Origin: an uncultured Oscillospiraceae bacterium
GTDB lineage: Bacteria; Bacillota; Clostridia; Oscillospirales; Oscillospiraceae
Length of the DNA: 64,000 bases
Reading direction: 5' to 3'
Assembly: GCA_934569225.1 (NCBI GenBank)
Contig: CAKTKC010000004.1
Span: 62,001 to 126,000, forward strand
The notes below the pieces were generated by a model that was not told the DNA's origin, did no database searches, and saw only the letters and a program-made list of their open reading frames with translations. Position numbers and translations under genes: made by a program. This document shows positions 49,297-57,979 of this stretch, piece by piece; positions within the stretch are counted from its first letter, which is position 1, and every line of letters begins with the position of its first letter.

Positions 49297-49821
49297 CTAC
49301 CCGTGTATCAATCTCGCCAGAAGCGGCGAAACCAAGCGAAAATCAACGCTTCCGATCAGCGCGCATAAGCAGATCAGGCAGGCGGCCTCAAGACCGTCAA
49401 ACCGTCTGCCGCCAGTCAGGTGCCGCAGCCAGTACAGGTACAGAAGCGGCGAAGCAAGGCTGGCACTGAAAACGAGAAGCCACCGGACAAGCCATCCGGC
49501 GGAGCCGCTGCACCGCATCACGCCGAGAGAAACAAAGGAAAGCACAAACGCCTCCCCGAAGCTCACGATCAGAAGCAGCCACGGCTCGGAAATATAAACC
49601 GCAAAAGCGGAAAGCAGGAAAGGAAACATGGTCACGCCCAGCAGGGAAACGATCGACACGGGCCGCGCTGCGGCGCCGCGCATCAGCGAATTCAGGGAAT
49701 CCCCTGCCGCGAGACAGACAGAAGCGCCGGACACAAGTCCGGCTATCCAGCAGAATGCAAGAAGCAAGAAGCAGCACTTGCGCCACCAGGCGGGCATATT
49801 CCGATGGAAAAGCTGTGCCAT
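49297..49821 (-). CDS. Polytopic membrane protein, possibly SpoIIM-like
   Basis: A 174-residue protein with about five membrane segments. The start at 49821 (MAQLFHRN) follows AAAGGAGG; the frame could extend 15 codons upstream. Its first segment ends in AGLVSGA, and its position immediately upstream of xerD is where spoIIM lies in B. subtilis. SpoIIM works with SpoIID/SpoIIP in engulfment. Sequence similarity is too weak to be sure by eye, so the name is only a proposal based on order and topology. Confidence 0.5.
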   Translation of the reverse strand: MAQLFHRNMPAWWRKCCFLLLAFCWIAGLVSGASVCLAAGDSLNSLMRGAAARPVSIVSLLGVTMFPFLLSAFAVYISEPWLLLIVSFGEAFVLSFVSLGVMRCSGSAGWLVRWLLVFSASLASPLLYLYWLRHLTGGRRFDGLEAACLICLCALIGSVDFRLVSPLLARLIHG

Positions 49822-49904
49822 GAGACGGGTTACCTCCTTTGGTATGGAATCAGCAGAGGCGTACATGGCACAGGTATAACTGAACCTTTATTAAATACAC
49901 CCAT

Positions 49905-49933
49905 ACTATACTCCAGAATTTACAAAAATTCAA
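49905..49933 (-). promoter_or_regulatory. Promoter of the SpoIIM-like gene and xerD
   Basis: On the minus strand TTGAAT (49933-49928), 17 bases, TATAGT (49910-49905). Confidence 0.65.
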
Positions 49934-50119
49934 GCTGATTTTAGCAAAATCAGGAATTTTTGTGGATTATGACAAGATTTATGTTAACATTTTTATGTAA
50001 ACCGCGTAAACTGGGGTGCTATTTTTCTTTACCATTTTCAACTATTTGACAACATATTGGGAGAAACTTAAGAATTACGCACTAAATATTGATTCTGCAA
50101 GTTTTCCTGCATTCTACCT

Positions 50120-50148
50120 ATGGTGGGTAAATATAATTTACCCACCAT
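50120..50148. terminator. Perfect 13-bp inverted repeat, possible terminator
   Basis: ATGGTGGGTAAAT-ATA-ATTTACCCACCAT, 16 bases past the stop of the minus-strand gene at 50164. No T-run follows on either strand, so the terminator role is uncertain; an operator is possible. Confidence 0.4.
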
Positions 50149-50163
50149 CTCCATTTGTACACA

Positions 50164-50592
50164 TTAACGATGGGGTATCTTGATTTTTGTTCGTTTTGCT
50201 CCCCTGCCCTGCCGCAGTCCCAGCAATGCGGCCGCTCCGCTGCCCGCCAGAACCAACAGCGCGGTCGTACCCACGGCGCTGTACTGCCCCCCGAAGAACA
50301 GCGCGGTCATGGACATCAGCATGGCAAAGTAGATCACCCCGGACGCAATACACACCAGCATCCGCTGCCGCTTGATCCGGCCAAAGGCAACCATGGCACC
50401 CACGAAGGACGACACGATCAGCAGCACCACAATGCCGTAACCGACCTTCTCCACCGGGAGCGTTTCCGATTCCACCAGCTTTGCCAGTATCGCTGTCAGA
50501 ACCAGCGTCCCGGCAAGACTGCACGCCGCCCCGATGGCCAGTCCGGCAGGCATGGACGTCGCCCGGCCTGTGATCTTCTTGTTTGCAACCAT
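50164..50592 (-). CDS. Four-helix membrane protein, TIGR04086 family
   Basis: A 142-residue membrane protein with four predicted segments (about residues 16-40, 50-70, 78-100 and 103-125) and a basic tail (RQGRGAKRTKIKI). Size, topology and the pattern 'GIVVLLIVSSFVGAMVAFG' fit the TIGR04086 family of Firmicutes, whose function is unknown. It is encoded behind GGGGAGAGGGGAATGG and flanked by hairpins on both sides, so it is likely a single-gene unit. Confidence 0.65.
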   Translation of the reverse strand: MVANKKITGRATSMPAGLAIGAACSLAGTLVLTAILAKLVESETLPVEKVGYGIVVLLIVSSFVGAMVAFGRIKRQRMLVCIASGVIYFAMLMSMTALFFGGQYSAVGTTALLVLAGSGAAALLGLRQGRGAKRTKIKIPHR

Positions 50593-50690
50593 TCCCCTCT
50601 CCCCTTTCGCTCAAGCATATTCAGCCTCGGAGAGAAAAAGAACCTGTCCATTTACCATCATCAATCAGACAGCTGCCGTGCAGACAAATA

Positions 50691-50716
50691 TCCCCCGGCT
50701 TTTTCAAGCCGGGGGA
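50691..50716. terminator. GC-rich hairpin after the coiled-coil gene
   Basis: CCCCCGGCTT/AAGCCGGGGG with a short loop. It follows a first hairpin (50718-50751) in the minus direction and may act as a back-up terminator. Confidence 0.55.
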
Positions 50717-50717
50717 A

Positions 50718-50751
50718 ACGAAAAACCGGGACGGGCAAAGCCCATCCCGGT
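50718..50751 (-). terminator. Terminator of the uvrC-rsmD-coaD operon
   Basis: A 12-bp stem with one wobble (50725-50736 with 50740-50751) followed on the minus strand by TTTTTCGTTT. Confidence 0.85.
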
Positions 50752-50773
50752 GCAGTTTTCGATTCGGGAAGTC

Positions 50774-51280
50774 TTACACTTCCACGTCCACGTTGGGGGT
50801 CTTGCGCTGCTGCTGCTGCGCTTCGGTGACGGTGCGGAACTTCATCCGCGTCTCCCGGATTTCCGCCAGCGCCTTGGAGACAACCTCCTCCGTCTGACGC
50901 AGGGAATCGTCCATATAGGCGTTTCCGGCCTTGCGCAGCTGCTCGATCTTCGCCTGGGTCTGCCCCACCAGCTCCTCACTGCGCTTCTTGGCCTCGATAT
51001 AGATGGCCTCCTTGGTGACCATCTGCTTCGACTGCTCCTGCGCCTGACGCACGATGTTCTCCGCCTCCCGGCGTGCCTGGGAGATCAGCTCATTGCGGGA
51101 TTCCACAATGGTTCTCGACTGCTTCAGCTCGGCGGGCAGCTGGGCGATGATCTCATCCAGCATATCCAGAACCTTGTCCCGTTCCAGAATGCACTTGTCG
51201 GCTGCCAGAGGCATGGACCGGGCATCCTGCACCATGTCGTACAATGCGCCAATGATGTCTTCGCTATTACGATCGCTCAT
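50774..51280 (-). CDS. Conserved coiled-coil protein (ATP synthase b-subunit-like helix)
   Basis: A 168-residue, highly charged helical protein. A long coiled coil spans about residues 60-140 (ISQARREAENIVRQAQEQSKQ, ELVGQTQAKIEQL), with a pattern like ATP-synthase b subunits or DivIVA-type proteins. No catalytic motif is seen. In other clostridia a similar gene follows coaD, but its function is unknown. I place the start at ATG 51280, nine bases after AGGAGG; an ATG at 51286 is only three bases from it. It overlaps the coaD 3' end or follows it directly. Confidence 0.7.
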   Translation of the reverse strand: MSDRNSEDIIGALYDMVQDARSMPLAADKCILERDKVLDMLDEIIAQLPAELKQSRTIVESRNELISQARREAENIVRQAQEQSKQMVTKEAIYIEAKKRSEELVGQTQAKIEQLRKAGNAYMDDSLRQTEEVVSKALAEIRETRMKFRTVTEAQQQQRKTPNVDVEV

Positions 51281-51282
51281 GT

Positions 51283-51789
51283 TCATTTTCCTCCTTGAAG
51301 GGATAGTCTTCGTTGCTCAATTCGCCTCTGAAAGTCCGGAATGATCTCTGCCGGCACAAGATCCGAAAGGTCCGCGCCATAGCTGCCCAGCTCCTTCACC
51401 AGACTGGAGCTGAGGAACATATACTCGCTGGAAGCCGTCAGGAACATGGTGTCAAGCTCCGGGTTGATCTTGCGGTTGATCAGTGCCATCTGAAATTCGT
51501 TCTCAAAGTCGGAGCCGGCGCGCAGTCCCTTGAGGATGACGCAGCTCCCCCGGCGGCGGGCATAGTCCGCAAGCAGCTCGGCGGAGCAGTCCACCTCCAC
51601 GTTGGGCAGGTCGCTGGTGACCCGGCGGATCAGCTCCACCCGTTCCTCCAGCGTGAACATGGGATTTTTCCCCGCGTTGACCATGACGCATACAATGAGT
51701 TTATCAAAAATATTCGCACCACGGCGAATGATATTCAGATGACCGCTGGTAACCGGGTCAAAGCTGCCCGGATAAATCGCAACCTTCAT
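51283..51789 (-). CDS. coaD: Phosphopantetheine adenylyltransferase
   Basis: A 168-residue enzyme of coenzyme A synthesis that joins phosphopantetheine and ATP. The nucleotidyltransferase motif YPGSFDPVTSGHL (about residues 6-18) holds the ATP-binding HxGH-like TSGH. RGLRAGSDFENEFQM-type residues (here 'KGLRAGSDFENE', about 87-98) and the C-terminal SSSLVKELGSYG (about 127) follow. The start at 51789 (MKVAIYPG) is within the last codons of rsmD (ATGA overlap). The longer frame would read through rsmD. Confidence 0.96.
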   Translation of the reverse strand: MKVAIYPGSFDPVTSGHLNIIRRGANIFDKLIVCVMVNAGKNPMFTLEERVELIRRVTSDLPNVEVDCSAELLADYARRRGSCVILKGLRAGSDFENEFQMALINRKINPELDTMFLTASSEYMFLSSSLVKELGSYGADLSDLVPAEIIPDFQRRIEQRRLSLQGGK

Positions 51790-52349
51790 ATTGTTTCCTG
51801 ACTGCCGCCGTCTTTCCGATAAAACGTCAGCAGAATCTTTCCATACTGATAATCCCGCGACCGGGTGTAGCCCGGGTAGTCCCAAGGCAATTCCTTCCCC
51901 AGCGGGCGCTCTGCCACTATTATACCACCTGAATGCAAAATGTCAATTTCGGTGATGCGATTTAAGGAATTTTCCAAAAAAACTTCCGCGTAAGGCGGGT
52001 CAAGGAAGATAATATCATATTGTTCCCGGCATCTGGAAAGATAATCCAGATAATCGCTGCGGACGACCCGCGCGTCCTCCTGAAGGCGGGTGCGTTTCAG
52101 GTTTTCCCGGATGAGTTTGCAGGCGTCCTCCCGGGCGTCCACGAACACGGCGCTTTTCGCGCCCCGGCTCAGCGCCTCGATGCCCAGCTGCCCGGTGCCG
52201 CCGAACAGGTCAAGTACCCTTGATCCCGGAATGTCAAATTGGATAACGCTGAACAGCGCCTCCTTCACCCGGTCGGCGGTGGGACGGGTCAGCATACCGT
52301 CTGGGGTTTTCAGCTGAACCCCACGGGCTTTTCCTGTGATGACACGCAT
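51786..52349 (-). CDS. rsmD: 16S rRNA (guanine966-N2)-methyltransferase RsmD
   Basis: A 187-residue SAM-dependent methyltransferase acting on the small ribosomal subunit. The N-terminal RVITGKARG is family-typical. The SAM-binding motif I is VLDLFGGTGQLGIEALSRGA (about residues 44-63). The catalytic NPPY-type motif is FLDPPYAE (about 119-126). It overlaps uvrC by one base and coaD by four, and rsmD-coaD is a standard Firmicute pair. Confidence 0.94.
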   Translation of the reverse strand: MRVITGKARGVQLKTPDGMLTRPTADRVKEALFSVIQFDIPGSRVLDLFGGTGQLGIEALSRGAKSAVFVDAREDACKLIRENLKRTRLQEDARVVRSDYLDYLSRCREQYDIIFLDPPYAEVFLENSLNRITEIDILHSGGIIVAERPLGKELPWDYPGYTRSRDYQYGKILLTFYRKDGGSQETI

Positions 52350-54169
52350 TATTCTTCCCCCTTTTCACGAAAATGATGATACACCGCAGCGGCGGCGTCT
52401 TTGGGGAGCAGGCGTTCCAGTTCCGGGAGGGTCGCCTGAGAAATGGCGGAGAGGGATTTGAACTGCCGCAGCAGCTCCTGTTTCCGCTTTGCCCCGATGC
52501 CCGGAATGCCGTCCAGCTCAGAATACCGCAGACGCTTGCTCCTGAGCTGGCGGTGGTAGGTGATGGCGAAGCGGTGGGTCTCCTCCTGAATCTGGCCGAT
52601 GAGGGAGAAAATCGCCTGATTGTTGTCAATGCGGATCTCCTCCCCCTCCGGGGTCACCAGCGCACGGGTGCGGTGCCGGTCGTCCTTCACCATTCCGAAC
52701 ACCGGGAAGGACAGGTTCAGCTCCTGAAGCGCAGCCACGGCCACCTTCGCGTGGGTCACGCCGCCGTCGATGAGCAGCAGGTCGGGGGCTTCGTCAAAGC
52801 CCTTGTCCCCCGCCTTATAGTGGACAAACCGCCGGGTCACGACCTGACGCATGGAGGCGTAGTCGTCCTGATCGGTCAGCCCCTCCACCTTGAAGCGCTT
52901 GTAGTCGCTTTTCTTCGGCTTTCCCTCCTGAAATACCACCATGCTGGCGACGATGTCCGTTCCGGAAATGTTGGAAATATCAAAGGATTCCATCCGTTTC
53001 GGGGCGGGAATGGCCAGCATTTTTCCAAGCAGCGTCAGCGTCGCGCTGACCCGTTCTTCCCTGCCGGTGACACGCTCAGCTTCCTCAAAGGCGTTTTTGC
53101 AGGCAAGCTCCACCAGGCGCAGATTGTCGCCCCGCTGGGGGACGTGGAGCTTCGGCCGCCGCCCGTACTGCTGTTCCAGCAGCTCTGCGAACAACTCGCC
53201 GTCGTCGATTGCAAAGGGCAGCAGAACCCGCTTTGGGGCGATGCCGCGGCTCAGGTAGAACTGCTTGAGCAGGCTGGAAACGGCTTCCAGCTTGTCGTCG
53301 GGTCTGGAAAACACTTCGTAGTCCTTGTCCAGCAGATTGCCGCAGGAGAAATGCAGCACGGCAAAGCATGCCTTGGCCTCGGTCTCTCCGTAGCCGACCA
53401 CATCGGTGTCCGCGAGAGTACCGGCCGTTACAAGCTGCTTCTGCCCCAGGTTTTCCACCGCGTTCAGGCGGTCGCGGAGGCTGGCCGCCAGCTCAAATTC
53501 CAGATTGTCCGCGGCGGAGAGCATCTGTCCCCGCAGCTGCTCGGCCACCGCCTTGTAATTTCCCTTCAACAGTTCCCGCGCCTGGAGCATGGTCTCCCGG
53601 TACTCGGTGCAGCTTTTGTTCTCCTGACACCACCCGGCGCACTGGTTCATGTGATAGTTCAGGCAGGGGCGATCCTTGCCGATGTCCCGGGGGAACTGCT
53701 TATGGCAGCCGGGAAGCTTGAGGGTCAGCCGGATGGCCTCCATCACATCGTGGGTCACGGCTCTGCCGCCGTAGGGGCCGTAATAGTCCGCGCCGTCGTC
53801 CGCCGGCTTGCTGACCATGGTGATGACCGGGTAAATGTCCTTCATGTTAAGCCTTAGGTAGGGGTAGCCCTTGTCATCCTTCAGAAGGATATTGTATTTC
53901 GGCATGTAGCGCTTGATGAGGGAGCATTCCAGCACCAACGCTTCAAATTCGGAAGCGGCGACAATGACGTCAAAATGGTGGATTTTGCTCACCATCAGCC
54001 GGGTCTTGGGGGTGTGGGACGCCGTGTCCTGAAAATACTGGCTGACCCGGTTTTTCAGCTTCTTCGCCTTGCCCACGTAGATGACCTTGTCCGTCTTGTC
54101 CCGCATGATGTACACGCCGGGGGCATAGGGCAGGGACAGGGCTTTTTCTTTCAGTTCATCAAAGGTCAT
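52349..54169 (-). CDS. uvrC: Excinuclease ABC subunit C (UvrC)
   Basis: A 606-residue nucleotide-excision-repair nuclease that cuts on both sides of a lesion bound by UvrAB. The N-terminal GIY-YIG domain is visible (PGVYIMRDK ... VIYVGKAKKLKNR, about residues 18-42). The UVR motif (about 200-235), the RNase H-like domain with 'FDISNISGTDIVASMVVF' (about 394-411) and the C-terminal helix-hairpin-helix (LDGIPGIGAKRK, about 560) are all present. It is the first gene of the uvrC-rsmD-coaD operon. Confidence 0.96.
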   Translation of the reverse strand: MTFDELKEKALSLPYAPGVYIMRDKTDKVIYVGKAKKLKNRVSQYFQDTASHTPKTRLMVSKIHHFDVIVAASEFEALVLECSLIKRYMPKYNILLKDDKGYPYLRLNMKDIYPVITMVSKPADDGADYYGPYGGRAVTHDVMEAIRLTLKLPGCHKQFPRDIGKDRPCLNYHMNQCAGWCQENKSCTEYRETMLQARELLKGNYKAVAEQLRGQMLSAADNLEFELAASLRDRLNAVENLGQKQLVTAGTLADTDVVGYGETEAKACFAVLHFSCGNLLDKDYEVFSRPDDKLEAVSSLLKQFYLSRGIAPKRVLLPFAIDDGELFAELLEQQYGRRPKLHVPQRGDNLRLVELACKNAFEEAERVTGREERVSATLTLLGKMLAIPAPKRMESFDISNISGTDIVASMVVFQEGKPKKSDYKRFKVEGLTDQDDYASMRQVVTRRFVHYKAGDKGFDEAPDLLLIDGGVTHAKVAVAALQELNLSFPVFGMVKDDRHRTRALVTPEGEEIRIDNNQAIFSLIGQIQEETHRFAITYHRQLRSKRLRYSELDGIPGIGAKRKQELLRQFKSLSAISQATLPELERLLPKDAAAAVYHHFREKGEE

Positions 54170-54189
54170 GGTTTTCCCTCACCAGCGTC

Positions 54190-54231
54190 AAAAAAGTACC
54201 GCCCCAATGCATTTTGGGGCATTGAGGCGGT
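54190..54231 (-). terminator. Terminator downstream of the HPr gene
   Basis: On the minus strand a 12-bp stem with one mismatch (54230-54219 with 54210-54199), followed by TACTTTTTT, 20 bases before the uvrC start. Confidence 0.85.
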
Positions 54232-54237
54232 TAAGTA

Positions 54238-54398
54238 GGGTGTATCTGAATACTGGCGAAATGACCGGCAGCGAGGGATTTTTGTCCTGAGCAAGCCATT
54301 TTTCCGCAGGAATACTTGCTGTATTTCAAGGGAAAATGGCGCGGCACAGGGCAAAAAGAGCCGCTGTCCGGGCGTTTTGACAGTGTTCAGATACACCC
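54238..54398. repeat. 161-bp long palindromic element, copy B
   Basis: An imperfect inverted repeat across its whole length. GGGTGTATCTGAA (54238-54250) mirrors TTCAGATACACCC (54386-54398), and the inner stem GCCATTTT...AAAATGGC encloses an AATAC/GTATT apex. It shares with copy A (5306-5465) the length, the TCTGA ends, arm motifs of the type AGCGAG-G-TTTTT-GTCC, and the apex. It lies in the 3' region of the HPr transcript. Confidence 0.7.
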
Positions 54399-54410
54399 CC
54401 AGTAAGTATC

Positions 54411-54671
54411 TTAATACACGTCCCTCTGGAGCAGTTCATCCAGGGCGTTGACGGCGGCTTCGGCATCGGGGCCGGAAGCGCTCAGGGTCACGGTAGTACC
54501 GGTCACGACACCCAGAGACATGATACCCAGCAAGCTTTTGGCGTTCATCCTGCGGCTGCCGGATTCCAGCCAGATGCTGCTTTCAAATTCGTTGGCCTTC
54601 TGTACGAAGTAGGTCGCCTGTCTGTTATGCAGACCGGATTCACAACGAACCACCACTTCTTTGTTGAACAT
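54411..54671 (-). CDS. HPr-family phosphocarrier protein
   Basis: An 86-residue HPr-like protein of the phosphotransferase system. The phospho-His site reads SGLHNRQATYF (His about residue 15), with Asn and Gln where most HPr proteins have Ala and Pro. The regulatory Ser site for HPr kinase, NAKSLLGIMSLGV (Ser about 46), is intact. The start at 54671 (MFNKEVVV) stands nine bases after AAGGAG; an ATG six bases upstream is too close. No other PTS gene is near, so it may be a regulatory HPr/Crh-like protein. Confidence 0.88.
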   Translation of the reverse strand: MFNKEVVVRCESGLHNRQATYFVQKANEFESSIWLESGSRRMNAKSLLGIMSLGVVTGTTVTLSASGPDAEAAVNALDELLQRDVY

Positions 54672-54723
54672 ATCCATTCACTCCTTTTCATCATATCCAC
54701 GCGGATACGACGGGTCTAGATAT

Positions 54724-54752
54724 ATGATAGCTATTTTTACTGAAAATGTCAA
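54724..54752 (-). promoter_or_regulatory. Promoter of the HPr gene
   Basis: On the minus strand TTGACA (54752-54747), 17 bases, TATCAT (54729-54724). Confidence 0.78.
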
Positions 54753-54840
54753 CTGTTTTTCGTTCTGTTTTCACAATACCTTAGGAAACCCGTCCCTTCG
54801 TACCGGAAAAAGCGGCTTCATTTCCTAATGCTGGAAATTT

Positions 54841-57219
54841 TTAACGGAACTCAGCAATGGTCACGCCGTCTTCGCCCTCGCCGTACACGCCAAGGCGGAA
54901 GCTCTTGACGAATTTATTCTTTTTCAGGGACTGCTGCACGGCGGCACGCAGCGCGCCGGTTCCCTTGCCGTGGATAATGCGCACGGTGCTCAGGTTCGCC
55001 CGCATGGCTTCGTCCAGATATCGCTCCAGAACGCAGATGGCCTCTACCGTGTCCATGCCCCGCAGATCGACCTCCGTCGGCATGGCGGTCATCTTCATCT
55101 CCCGGCCGGAGTGGGCAGGATGGCCGCCCTTGGCCTTGTAGGGGTTTTCGTTTTCCAGAAGGTAGATTTCGTCGGGCTTCGCGGTGAGCTTCAGGATGCC
55201 CGCCTGGAGCTGGTAGGTGCCGTCCTTGTTGATGGCGAGGACGCTGGCCTTGGTTCCCAGCTTCAGTAGCTCCACGGTGTCCCCCACCAGAATGCCCCGG
55301 GTGGGCTTGGGGCGCTCCTTCCTGGGCTGGGAAGCGCGGAGCTTGTCCTCCACCTCGTTGAGGTTCCGGCGCAGCTCGGCCTGACGCTGGTTGATGCCGC
55401 TGATGTCGGCACTGTCGGCCAGCTGCTTGCGCATGGCTTTCAGCTCCTCGGAGGCAATGTTGGCGGCGGCGCGGGCTTCGTCGATGATGTGCTGGGCTTC
55501 CCGGCGGGCGGACTCCACGGCCTTTTCCTTTTCCTTGCGGAGCTGCTCCTGGTATTCCTCGTTCTGCTGCTTGATCTTCGCCGTCTCCTGCTTCAGGCGC
55601 TCGGCCTCCTGACGGGCAAGCTCCATCTGCTGGCGCTGCTGCTCCAGCTGGGACAGCACGTCCTCAAAGTCCTTGTCGGACTTGTCCACAAGGTCGTCGG
55701 CTTCCTTCAATATTTCCTCCGAAAGCCCCAGCTTCCGGGAAATGGCAAAGGCGTTGGATTTGCCAGGAATGCCGATGAGCAGCTTATAAGTCGGGCGAAG
55801 GGTCTCCACGTCGAACTCACAGGAGGCGTTGATGACGCCCTTGGTGCGCATGGCGTAGAGCTTCAATTCGGCGTAATGGGTCGTCGCCACCACACGGCTG
55901 CCCAGCTTCCGGCAGAATTCGATGATGGCGGTAGCCAGCGCCGCGCCCTCCGCCGGGTCGGTACCCGCGCCCAGCTCGTCGAACAGCACCAGCGTCCGGT
56001 CATCGCACTGGGCGACCACATCCACGATGGTGCGCATATGGCTGGAAAATGTGGACAGGCTCTGGGCAATGGACTGTTCGTCGCCGATGTCGGCGAGAAT
56101 GGCGTCGAAGGTGGACAGCACGCTTCCGTCCCCGGCGGGGACGTGCAGGCCGCACTCCGCCATCAGCGTCAGAAGGCCCACGGTTTTCAGGGTGACGGTT
56201 TTGCCGCCGGTGTTGGGGCCGGTGATGATCATGGTGTCGAAATCCGTACCCAGCCGCAGAGAGATCGGCACGACGGTTTTCGGATCGATGAGCGGATGCC
56301 GGGCGTTTCGCAGCTCCACCCTGCCCTGATCGTTCATGATGGGCGCCCATGCGCGCATCCGGTAGGCAAGCTTGGCCTTGGCGAAGATCACATCCAGCTG
56401 CACCAGCATCCGGTAGTCCAAGTCAATGGCCTCCCGGTAGGCGGCGGCTTCACTGGACAGCTCCGCCAGAATACGCTCGATTTCCTTCTTTTCCTTTAGT
56501 TCCAGCTCCCGCAGGGCATTGTTGGCGTTGACGGCGGACATCGGCTCCACAAAATATGTAGACCCCGTGGCGGACACGTCATGCACCAGTCCGGGAACGT
56601 CGTTTTTGCACTCGCTTTTCACGGGAACCACGTACCGTCCCTGACGGATGGTGATGATCGGCTCCCGCAGGAATTTGGAGTAGGCCGGGGAGGAAATCAC
56701 CTTTTGCAGGCTGTCCCGGATTTTCCCTGCCTGAATACGCATATGGCGGCGGATGTCCGACAGCTCCGGGGAGGCGTTGTCCGCGATTTCCTCCTCGGAG
56801 AGGATCGCGCCGAAAATCTTGTCCTCCAAGTATTTATTGGGACTGAGCGCCTGAAACAGGGCGTCCAGCACCGTCGCCTTGTCGTCCTCGGCGACGTAGC
56901 CCTTGATATTCCGGGCGCAGCGAAGGATGCCCGCAATGCGCAGCAGCTCCACCGGCTGTAAGCTGCCGCCCCGGTCTGCCCGCTCCAAAGACGCGGAGCA
57001 GTCGGTCACGTCCCCGAAAACGGGATTGCCCTTCCGGGTACACAGGTCGGAGGCCGCGGTGGTCTGATTCAGCATCAGCTCCACTTCCTCCGAATCCGAA
57101 GAAGGCCGCAGCGACAGGCAGGCTTCCTTGCCGCCCTCGCTGCCGGCACATTCGGCAAGAAGCTGCAAAACTTGGTCGAGTTCCAGCTTCCGCAGAGATT
57201 TTTCGTATAATTCTGACAT
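54841..57219 (-). CDS. mutS2: Endonuclease MutS2
   Basis: A 792-residue MutS-like ATPase with an endonuclease tail; in Firmicutes it acts on recombination intermediates and collided ribosomes. The MutS core and clamp occupy about residues 1-310. The ATPase shows Walker A GPNTGGKTVT (about 337) and LVLFDELGAGTDPAEG (about 413). A long coiled coil runs from about 520 to 620. The C-terminal Smr nuclease domain shows VDLRGMDTVEA (about 714) and IIHGKGTGALR (about 750). Full length. Confidence 0.95.
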   Translation of the reverse strand: MSELYEKSLRKLELDQVLQLLAECAGSEGGKEACLSLRPSSDSEEVELMLNQTTAASDLCTRKGNPVFGDVTDCSASLERADRGGSLQPVELLRIAGILRCARNIKGYVAEDDKATVLDALFQALSPNKYLEDKIFGAILSEEEIADNASPELSDIRRHMRIQAGKIRDSLQKVISSPAYSKFLREPIITIRQGRYVVPVKSECKNDVPGLVHDVSATGSTYFVEPMSAVNANNALRELELKEKKEIERILAELSSEAAAYREAIDLDYRMLVQLDVIFAKAKLAYRMRAWAPIMNDQGRVELRNARHPLIDPKTVVPISLRLGTDFDTMIITGPNTGGKTVTLKTVGLLTLMAECGLHVPAGDGSVLSTFDAILADIGDEQSIAQSLSTFSSHMRTIVDVVAQCDDRTLVLFDELGAGTDPAEGAALATAIIEFCRKLGSRVVATTHYAELKLYAMRTKGVINASCEFDVETLRPTYKLLIGIPGKSNAFAISRKLGLSEEILKEADDLVDKSDKDFEDVLSQLEQQRQQMELARQEAERLKQETAKIKQQNEEYQEQLRKEKEKAVESARREAQHIIDEARAAANIASEELKAMRKQLADSADISGINQRQAELRRNLNEVEDKLRASQPRKERPKPTRGILVGDTVELLKLGTKASVLAINKDGTYQLQAGILKLTAKPDEIYLLENENPYKAKGGHPAHSGREMKMTAMPTEVDLRGMDTVEAICVLERYLDEAMRANLSTVRIIHGKGTGALRAAVQQSLKKNKFVKSFRLGVYGEGEDGVTIAEFR

Positions 57220-57235
57220 TTTTTCTTAATATCTC

Positions 57236-57979
57236 CTATATAAGTAACGATTTGTAGAAGTCCAGCGTGGAAAATCCACGTTCCAGCTGGGTGGCGAGGT
57301 ACGCCTCCGTCACCTCGGAAAGCTGCTGCAAGGTATCTTCCCCCGCCTGAAAGGAAAACAGCTTTTTGCTGTCGCAATAGCAGATGTAACGCATGGCTTC
57401 CAGCACGGAAGGCGGCACCGGCATCCGGATACCGTTTGACTCAGAACTGCGGCAATTCCGGCATTCCAGCATACCCGCCGACAGGTCGAACCGCTCCGGC
57501 GTCTGGCTGCCGCAGACATGGCAGCCGGTGAGATCGGGGGTATAGCCGGACAGGCAGGCGGCGCGCAGCTCGAACACAGCCTTGACCTGGCTTTCCGGAA
57601 GATCGAGTCTGGAGAGGGCGTACAAGCAGTTGAGCAGCAGCGATTGCAGCTCCGGGTTCGGCATATCCTCCTGAGAGAGAACCTCCGAAACCTGGGCAAA
57701 ATACGTGCCCAGAGACAGCTTGGTCAAGTCCCGGCGCAAAGGCGTAAACAGCTCGATGGACTGGGCTTCGTTGATGGTGTACTGTCCCCGGTATTCAAAC
57801 AGCGTGAATTCCCCATAGGCAAGCAGCTGGCACGGGGCGATCAGCGGGCTGTTTTTCCGCCGCAGTCCCCGCGCCTTCACGGTCAGTCTGCCATGGCGGC
57901 GGGTCAGCATGGTCAGCAAGGCGTCCTTGTCATTGTAGTCCGTAACTCTCAGGACGATGCCCTGAATCGTCAAATACAT
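57236..57979 (-). CDS. recO: DNA repair protein RecO
   Basis: A 247-residue RecFOR-pathway protein that loads RecA on single strands. The N-terminal OB fold shows QGIVLRVTDYNDKDALLTML (about residues 6-25). The four-Cys zinc site reads CHVCG ... ECRNC (about 153-176). AGGAGGAAACCC precedes the ATG. It starts inside the 3' end of the yqzL gene (50-base overlap), and recO-yqzL-era order is the Firmicute norm. Confidence 0.93.
   Translation of the reverse strand: MYLTIQGIVLRVTDYNDKDALLTMLTRRHGRLTVKARGLRRKNSPLIAPCQLLAYGEFTLFEYRGQYTINEAQSIELFTPLRRDLTKLSLGTYFAQVSEVLSQEDMPNPELQSLLLNCLYALSRLDLPESQVKAVFELRAACLSGYTPDLTGCHVCGSQTPERFDLSAGMLECRNCRSSESNGIRMPVPPSVLEAMRYICYCDSKKLFSFQAGEDTLQQLSEVTEAYLATQLERGFSTLDFYKSLLI

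Larger units (their letters stand above)
49822..50163. other. AT-rich intergenic region
   Basis: About 340 bases without a gene, clearly AT-richer than the surroundings. It holds the promoter of the SpoIIM-like gene (49905-49933), a TTGACA-N17-TAAGAA box on the plus strand (about 50047-50075) with no gene to serve, and a perfect palindrome at 50120-50148. Confidence 0.6.
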
